5,380 bases of DNA from CAYRWR01 sp964537555 (GTDB lineage: Bacteria > Spirochaetota > Brevinematia > Brevinematales > CAYRWR01): contig CAZIAD010000100.1 of NCBI GenBank assembly GCA_964537555.1, positions 1-5,380 of the forward strand. Reading direction: 5' to 3'. The notes under the pieces are model-generated. The model made no database searches. It was not told where the DNA came from and saw nothing but the letters and a program-made list of their open reading frames with translations. Numbering within the stretch: position 1 is the first letter of the stretch; each line of letters begins with the position of its first letter. Shown here piece by piece: positions 5,372 to 5,380 of this stretch. The position numbers and the translations under genes were made by a program.

Positions 5372-5380
5372 GTTTTTCTT

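Overview
The window is bacterial, about 42-44% GC by eye, densely coded, and has clear Shine-Dalgarno sites and sigma-70-like promoters. Several single-pass membrane-anchored TPR proteins, a secreted TPR protein and a DUF2892-like protein suggest a Gram-negative-type bacterium. A spirochaete-like lineage would fit, but this is a weak impression, because only thymidylate kinase is a universally identifiable gene here. I see no RNA genes, insertion sequences, CRISPR arrays or phage genes, and no gene-free stretch longer than about 130 bases.

Layout. A divergent promoter region at about 4440-4555 splits the window. To its right, tmk (thymidylate kinase) runs on the plus strand. It meets a convergent 62-residue DUF2892-like membrane protein gene with no base between the two stop codons. 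To its left, everything is on the minus strand, in transcription order: a 174-residue exported TPR protein; a strong intrinsic terminator or hairpin; a 575-residue membrane-anchored TPR protein with a TTG start; an 86-base AT-rich gap with a candidate second promoter; a 513-residue membrane-anchored TPR protein; and a two-TM membrane protein that runs off the left edge. The last two are separated by only 10 bases, and the ribosome binding site of the second overlaps the stop codon of the first.

The most interesting part is the pair of large TPR genes. They share one unusual architecture: an N-terminal membrane anchor, a long TPR array facing the cytoplasm, and a C-terminal domain of about 115 residues. 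By eye this domain resembles the Mrr-like branch of the PD-(D/E)xK restriction-endonuclease fold with a damaged active site. One copy appears to keep the metal-binding Asp and the other the catalytic Lys. With the exported TPR protein and the two-TM protein, they look like parts of one envelope-associated complex built from protein-protein interaction modules. That is inference from context; no function is known to me.

The leader of the 575-residue gene is also unusual. A terminator-like hairpin ends 21 bases before the start codon, and an upstream 8-base segment is perfectly complementary to the Shine-Dalgarno region, so expression may be attenuated or translationally gated there.
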